Shown here piece after piece: positions 57,242-64,000 of a stretch of 64,000 nucleotides of DNA. Below the pieces are notes generated by a model that searched no databases, was not told the DNA's origin, and saw nothing but the letters and a program-made list of their open reading frames with translations. Both the position numbers and the translations under genes were made by a program. How positions within the stretch are numbered: position 1 is the first letter of the stretch; the number at the start of each line of letters is the position of its first letter. Source of the DNA: Citrus sinensis (lineage: Eukaryota > Streptophyta > Magnoliopsida > Sapindales > Rutaceae); NCBI RefSeq assembly GCF_022201045.2, contig NC_068557.1, positions 29,799,501-29,863,500 of the forward strand, written 5' to 3'.

Positions 57242-60200
57242 ATGGAGAATCTCAATCTGCAGTGGAGGCTGTTGCCTACGCTAACACTGCTAGCTGCTTC
57301 TCTGTTCTTGCTTGTTTTTAAGGATTCTGCCAAGGTCTGATTGTCTTGATTACGTCTGTGTTTATGTGTGTCTGTGCATGCGTGTTTTTTTATTTTGCTC
57401 TTTTGAATGTTTTGTTTGGTTGACGAGAAAATACAGAGGAAACAAAAGAGGTAAGGAAGTGAAAATCGGAATGATTTTTATATAGAAAAAAAAAGGAGAT
57501 GACAAGTAGATTATAGCATGTTTTGAATTAATATATAAAACAGTTTTCTTTTTTTTTTTAAAAAAGAAAATATCTGAAGAGATTTCTGGAGAAGTATTTC
57601 AAAGAGATGGTGTAAAAATGTTTTTTTTTTGGAAAGGGGAAAGCACATAAAATGTTTTTTTGCAACAAGCACTTTTTAAGTTTCATCCCTCTTTCGAACT
57701 AATCTTCTCGGCACAAAACAGAACATAATTGGTGTGTTCTGCTATCAAATTTGATTTTAGCCACTGGAAGGTGATCGCTTCTTTGTTGATTTATGTGTTG
57801 CAGTTATCTCACAGTGAGTGCAGTCTCCTTCCTTACAACCAGTACTGGTTAACCAGCAAGCGGATTGTGACACCAAAAGGAGTTATTTCTGGTGCAGGTA
57901 TTTTTAATTTTGAAACTTGATTTTGCATTTCAAGTCCTGCAAGTTGAAATCGATGTGTATTTTGATTTTGCATTTCATTTATGTTCCTGTTTATAATCCT
58001 TCAATTGGAGGTCATTAGCCGTTTATTGTGAAATCAATCACTGTTAGAATGATTACTGTTTTTAGTGCTGTGCCTGGTTCTTTTACTCGAACAAGATGTT
58101 TCCTTCGATACACCATCTAATGAATTGATATTCTTTTCAAATGTGTAAACGAGCAGTTGAGATCAAGGAAGGGAATATCATATCCATTGTTTCAGAAGAA
58201 GATTGGCCTCGGAACTCCAAGACAGGACAAGTAGTTGATTATGGAGAGGCTGTTATCATGCCTGGTTTGATTGATGTGTAAGAAATGCGAACCATCTTCT
58301 TGATTTGACTATGCACGCATTTAAAAGATTATGCATGCGTTGTAAAACGTTCTGCTGAAAGTAGTTTTGGTGGGATTTTATAGAGGAAACTGAGCGGGAA
58401 TGATACAATGATGCCTAAAATTTGGAAGTTTTGGATTCATATTCTTACTTGTGGTTGAGTGTAATTAATTCTTTTCTGCAATATGTGACCATGACATGAT
58501 AGGCATGCACATCTCGATGATCCAGGAAGAACTGAGTGGGAAGGATTTCCTTCGGGGACCAAAGCAGCTGCTGCAGGTGAGAATTTTTCCACCAACCTAG
58601 TTGCCTCATGTAAAAAGTTGCATTTCTTTTCCGACGATTTGCTGCTTTTTATGATTTTGTATGCCATTGGATGACAAAGATATCTCCTTTTGGGCCCTGG
58701 AAAATGTGATCAGATCATGAGCAGGCAGGCTCTAACTTTACGGTGTTAATATTTTTCTACAGGTGGTATAACAACATTAATTGACATGCCCCTCAATAGT
58801 GATCCCTCAACTATCTCAACGGAAACTCTGAAATTAAAGGTATTGATCACTCTGTTTTATTTGAGGAATTTAAGTACTATCTTGATAATGTTGCAATTAA
58901 AGCGCTATCTGTGTCCTTCTTTTTGACTGGTCTTTCTGATAACGTTTCTGTTTTTGTGTTCCATAGGTTGATGCAGCAGAGAAGAGAATCTATGTTGATG
59001 TTGGTATGATCTTGAAACTGTCCGCTAGTGAAATGATTTGTCAAAGATTTCTGTGTTAACCATGCTATAGATCAACAGGTTTTTGGGGAGGTCTAGTTCC
59101 TGAAAATGCATATAATGCAAGTGCTCTAGAAGCTCTTTTGAATGCTGGTGTTCTTGGATTAAAGGTAGCCATCAGAGGAGTGACTTTTGACAGATACTAA
59201 TTTTCTGTTTTCTGCAGTAAATTTTACTTGTGTTATTTAATATTGAATTATCATCTGACAACTGTTCTGTTTTCATTCTGTAGTCTTTTATGTGTCCTTC
59301 AGGGATCAACGACTTTCCTATGACAAATGCCAGCCATATTAAGGTTTGTTACATGACGTTTAATTTCAACACTTTCTAGTCAATTGAAAAACGGTAATGT
59401 TAGTCGTTAATGATCGATAACATTTCACGTTTCAGTTATTTTCTTTGTCTATCTCTAATGATGTGCATTCACAAATTAAATGACTCAGATACAAATAATT
59501 TTCCTTTCACTTTCTAGTATAATTGAGATTGTTCTCTTAATTTTTCAAACTTGGTTTCTCTAGGAAGGACTATCTGTATTGGCAAGATACAAAAGACCTT
59601 TACTTGTACATGCTGAGATGGAAAAAGGTTCAGAAAGGCATGTAAAACTCGAAGATGATACACTTGACACTCGATCTTATTCAACATATCTGAAGACAAG
59701 GCCACCTTCATGGTACTTTCTTTGTCTTAGCTGAAAAATCTTAACATGGTAAAATATGTTTCATAAAAACACAAGGAAGTTCAAATAGCGGACGTTTGTT
59801 AATACTTTTATGGCAAAATTTGTCTTATAATATATGATATTTTTTGTTTCATTTTACATAATTACTGCCTTTTTGGATCCCCAAACAGGGAGGAAGCGGC
59901 TATCAGAGAACTCTTGACAGTAGCAAAGGACACGAGGACAGATGGCCCTGCAGAAGGAGCTCATCTTCACATTGTTCATTTATCTGATGCTAGTTCTTCC
60001 TTGGATCTATTAATGGTATCTAAAATCTATTTCAATGTGTACGAATAAAATAAAGGGGACAAAAAGGAAATCCAGTCCATGATTTTTCCTGATTCCATGT
60101 GTATACAATACAGGAAGCAAAAACTAATGGTGACAGCATAACTGTTGAGACATGCCCGCACTACTTGGCTTTCTCAGCAGAGGAGATTCCTGATGGAGAT

Positions 60201-61166
60201 ACTCGGTTCAAATGTGCTCCGCCCATACGTGATGCAGCAAATAAAGAAAAATTATGGGAGGCTCTGATGGTACTTGGATTTTCCTGGCCACCTGCATGTC
60301 CTTGGTTCCTCTTTATTTTGTGACTGACTTGACACTTGATTCTAATGCTTCCTCCAGGATGGACACATTGATATGCTAAGCTCTGATCATTCACCAACCG
60401 TGCCAGAACTTAAACTCCTTGATGAAGGCAACTTTTTGAAAGCTTGGGGTGGCATATCATCTTTGCAGGTTGGGTATATTTGATTAAAAATTTGCTACCC
60501 TGCTAACGAAACCATATTACTATCTAACAAAAATTTATAATTGATCGTAAATTCGTAATGTTATATTTCTCTTATTGATATGGAAAGCAATGTGCATTTT
60601 CTTGAGATTTTCTGCAGTTTGTTCTTCCTGTCACGTGGTCTTATGGGCGGAAATATGGAGTAACTTTAGAACAGTTAGCTTCATGGTGGAGTGAGAGACC
60701 TGCCAAGCTTGCTGGACAAGTTTCAAAGGTACAAATTAATTTATCAAGTCAATAATTCCGCTAAAGTAACAGCCAGGGTACGTATTAGATGATACCATAT
60801 TTTTCACTCCACGTTAATCTGAAATACCTTTTGCAGGGTGCCATTGCAATTGGAAATCATGCAGACCTAGTTGTATGGGAACCTGAAGCGGAGTTTGAAC
60901 TTGACAATGACCATCCTGTACACATGAAGCATCCTGTATGTAATCGTATATATTCTTCTTCTTACAGCGACAGCCGACAGTCGTGAAAACAGCAATTGCC
61001 CTTGTTTTCTGATTTCTGTAATATCTATTATATGCAGAACATCTCCGCCTATTTGGGAAGAAGACTCTCTGGGAAAGTACTGGCCACAATTTCAAGGGGA
61101 AACCTCGTATACAAAGAGGGAAATCATGCTCCTGCAGCTTGTGGTTCTCCAATCCTGGCAACATGA
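57242..61166 (+). CDS. ALN: Allantoinase
   Basis: Fifteen exons: 57242-57334, 57804-57897, 58157-58277, 58503-58576, 58763-58839, 58967-59003, 59079-59164, 59284-59343, 59564-59712, 59889-60015, 60114-60269, 60358-60468, 60618-60728, 60837-60935 and 61038-61166, giving 507 residues (Arabidopsis 506). The enzyme hydrolyses allantoin to allantoate in ureide and purine catabolism, in the endoplasmic reticulum. An N-terminal hydrophobic segment ([17 protein letters not shown], about 9-25) fits a signal anchor. Amidohydrolase metal ligands are complete: HAHLDDPG (HxH), the carbamylated lysine in GLKSFMCPSG, LLVHAEM, HIVHLSD and MLSSDHSP. The last exons contain the C-terminal strand region ([16 protein letters not shown]). 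No start alternative is attractive. Confidence 0.97.
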
Positions 61167-61829
61167 ACATACGAATTAGAATTAATATGTAATTTCCCAT
61201 AACTAACCTCGAAAAGTTATTTTAATCTCTCTAATTAGATTTTCTTTTCCCCTTGTTGTGTGTTTCTTCAATTATCGACTTCGAATTACCTCATCTCTTC
61301 ACACTGTTGTTCTCTCCAGATTTCTCATAGGTAGAGGATTAATCTCACTTGCTTCATCAAAAACACCATCTCTGTGAAGGAGGTAGAGTTTCCACCGCCC
61401 CAGGAGCTGATGGGGTTGAATGGCGTTATAAATTTGTTTAAGTTGTAAATCGTAGATATTGTTAAACATTTGACATCGAAAATAGTGTGCCTTTATTTCT
61501 TTGGGTTTATCCTCAAAGCCAAGTATACTGTGTGTGTGTGTTGTTTCTTTTTTTTTTAATATATATATGAAGAACAAAATTATTCTTAAAATAAATTATA
61601 TATATATATATATATATGAAGAACAAAAAAGTATTCTTAAAATCACTGAAATACTCGGATTCGGGTGATGAGAGCACGTCAGCAGACGGGCTTAGTTAAA
61701 ATCTGCATTTGAATTGGATAAGCTAGAGGGGCACAGTCTGTGAGTATGTATGTATAAAGAGAAATTCAAAAACACACGCACACAGGCGCAGAGGCTATCT
61801 CCAATTCCATAGCTTCTCAGTTCTCTCAA
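61167..61829. other. Allantoinase 3' UTR, TA microsatellites and MutS2 promoter
   Basis: Two (TA)n tracts at about 61558-61568 and 61599-61616 lie in a direct repeat (TATGAAGAACAAAA...TATTCTTAAAAT), about 50 bases apart. The last 200 bases are the MutS2 leader. Confidence 0.5.
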
Positions 61830-64000
61830 ATGCAACTCTGCAATGGCAATCATTTTCTCTACCCCCCAAACTCTCCAATCATCTACCGCCAGCATCGCAA
61901 ACTAATTCGCAACCGCAAGCCCACCGTGCTCGCCGTCGCAAACTCACCAAAACTCCGTCTCTCAGAATCTCTCCAACAAGAAACCCTTTTAAGCTTAGAA
62001 TGGCCCACACTCTGTCACCAGCTCTCCTCCTTCACGCAAACCTCCATGGGCCATGCCGTCGTCCAAAAGGCCCAAATCCCATTCGGCAAGTCCCTAGAGG
62101 AGAGCCAGAAGCTTCTCAATCAAACATCCGCCGCTCTGGCGATGATGCAATCTCAGCCGTTGGATTTGTCAACAATTGAAGATATCGCCGGCATCCTAAA
62201 TTCTGCTGTCTCTGGTCAGTTGCTTTCACCGAGCGAGATTTGTGCCGTTCGAAGGACGCTTAGAGCTGTTAATAACGTGTGGAAGAAGCTAACGGAGGCG
62301 GCTGAACTGGATGGAGATTCTTTGCAGAGGTACTATTATTAATTTATTATTATAGGCTTTGTTTGCATTTGTCAGTATTCTATGAGTGAAATCTATTGTA
62401 TCCATTGATAGTTATTCAATGTAGAGTTTATAGCTTTAATTCTGAGTTAGATATTGAGTGATGACTTAATTATACATTAATAATGGAATAATGAAGTCAG
62501 CAAATTGCCGATTACACATGGCAATTATTGATGCTCGTTATTGGTTAGATATCATTTTGTGATCTAAGATTTGTGTGCTTTGTTAAAATCATTAGCCGTT
62601 TATAGATAATCTACTTTGGGTAAAGCAATGCTGGAGCAGGAGTGTGGCAACATATTTCATAGGTAAAGAATTGTATACTCTTTATATCCTGGTAATGTGT
62701 CCAACAGTTAGTTGCTTTTTCTTTCATCCTTTTTCAATGTCATAGCAATTCATTTTTCTGTTAGAGGCATATCGGATTTTAAGGGCCTTGAGATGATTTA
62801 TTTGCAAGTAATTCCATTTGATGCATCTCTGGATAGGGATTCTTTTTAGCTTGATACAAAATTGAGAGAGGCATAGGTCATTTGGTAATGATCAGTTCTC
62901 ATGTTTCAATAAGGCTATTAAAAGATTTATAATTTTGAAGGTACTGATGCACAAGGAGTGCAATGCTGACATCTAATTTTCCTTGACTTAGATATAACAT
63001 GGCTGCATGAAATTTCAATCAAGTAATGAAGATCCATCACATACAGTCTCATCTATTTTTATTGCATTTTGAACAGGTACTCTCCCTTGCTTGAGCTACT
63101 CAAGAATTGCAATTTCCTGACAGAGTTAGAGGAAAAAATTGGATTTTGCATAGATTGCAAGCTTTTAATTATCCTTGATAGAGCTAGTGAGGATTTGGAG
63201 CTTATTAGGGCAGAAAGGAAGAGGAACATGGAAAATCTGGATTCTCTATTGAAGAAGGTAGCAGCTAAAATTTTCCAGGCTGGGGGCATTGACAAACCCT
63301 TGATAACCAAGCGCCGGTCTAGAATGTGTGTGGGTATTAAGGCTTCTCACAAGTATTTACTTCCAGATGGTATAGCCCTGAATGTTAGCAGTTCTGGTGC
63401 AACATATTTCATGGAACCTAAAGGGGCAGTTGAGTTCAACAATATGGAAGTGAGGCTTTCAAACTCTGAGATAGCTGAGGAAACAGCCATTTTGAGCTTG
63501 CTTACTGCAGAAATAGCGAAATCAGAAAGAGAGATAAAGTATCTGATGGATAGAGTTCTAGAAATTGATCTTGCTTTTGCAAGAGCTGGTTTTGCTCAAT
63601 GGATGGATGGGGTCTGTCCAATTTTAAGTTCACAGAGCCATGTCAGCTTTGATTCCAGTATAAACATTGAAAGCATCAAACATCCATTGCTTCTTGGGTC
63701 CTCTTTAAGAAGTTTGTCAGCTGCTTCATCCAACTCTAATCCACTAAAATCGGATGTGGAAAATAGTGAAATGACCGTTGGAAGTTTGTCAAAAGGAATT
63801 TCTGATTTCCCTGTACCAATAGACATAAAAGTTGAATGCGAAACGAGAGTGGTTGTGATCACGGGTCCTAATACTGGAGGGAAAACTGCTTCCATGAAAA
63901 CTCTGGGCCTGGCATCTCTTATGTCGAAAGCTGGTTTGTATTTACCTGCTAAAAACCACCCAAGATTACCATGGTTTGATCTTATCCTAGCTGATATTGG
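61830..64000 (+). CDS. Endonuclease MutS2-like protein, organellar (partial, runs off the window)
   Basis: Exon 1 is 61830-62329 and exon 2 runs from 63077 to the window edge, giving about 475 residues seen. The N-terminus (MQLCNGNHFLYPPNSPIIYR and following Arg/Ser/Thr-rich stretch) looks like a plastid or mitochondrial transit peptide. Then come the MutS core/clamp-like helices (LEWPTLCHQLSSFTQTSMGH; LISEL-type helical repeats) and the MutS2 middle part (LLPDGIALNVSSSGATYFME). The ATPase begins with Walker A GPNTGGKT at about residue 430. MutS2 proteins lack the mismatch-recognition domain and act on recombination intermediates or stalled ribosomes in bacteria. Plant copies are organellar by prediction. 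The signature, Walker B and C-terminal Smr nuclease domain would lie beyond the window. Confidence 0.92.

Overview
This is nuclear DNA from a flowering plant. The genes carry many spliced introns with AT-rich, T-rich consensus, and most encoded proteins have plant-specific forms (allantoinase, AIRP2-type RING ligase, CBSX5-like and TSJT1-like proteins, tetraspanin-19-like protein, plastid TPR protein, eukaryotic MutS2). The protein sequences look like those of a woody eudicot, and Citrus or a relative is my guess, which is inference only. All exon models below were assembled by eye from GT/AG (or GC/AG) signals, unbroken reading frame and family resemblance. Each complete model closes in frame.

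Layout, left to right: a small CxxC zinc-ribbon-like protein (+, 483-1168); TRAPPC13, a TRAPP trafficking subunit (+, 2110-5743); a TSJT1/aluminium-induced class II amidotransferase-like protein (-, 8190-7024); a MITE-bearing spacer; U2AF65, the large 3' splice-site recognition subunit (-, 18910-9889), with an L1-type LINE fossil and a nested Harbinger-like MITE in one intron; an 8-kb gene-free block (18.9-27.2 kb) with a head-to-tail group of Helitron-like elements and a young tRNA-derived SINE; a CBSX5-like CBS-domain protein (+, 27240-28590); a plastid-type TPR protein (-, 32022-29340); a 3.7-kb AT-rich spacer with a second SINE; AIRP2 RING E3 ligase (+, 35744-38881); sphingolipid delta-4 desaturase (+, 40365-42008); tetraspanin-19-like protein (-, 43850-42679); a tRNA-Val(UAC) gene (44336-44408); TFB2, the p52 subunit of TFIIH (-, 49782-44999); a small Cys-rich protein with repeated CX3C motifs (-, 53266-51391); a 4-kb spacer with a hAT-like MITE and a third SINE; allantoinase (+, 57242-61166); and the 5' part of organellar MutS2 (+, 61830 to the window edge).

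The neighbouring genes do not form a pathway. They are ordinary single-copy housekeeping or stress genes, as expected in plant euchromatin. The accessory content is transposon-derived: the Helitron-like group, four SINE or SINE-like copies, several MITEs, one LINE remnant and one possible LTR-retroelement scrap. I saw no convincing undescribed multi-gene system. The items most worth a second look are the Helitron-like array with its covarying terminal hairpin, two GC-AG introns (one inside U2AF65 itself), a 15-nt microexon in TRAPPC13, and the CX3C-rich protein of unknown role.
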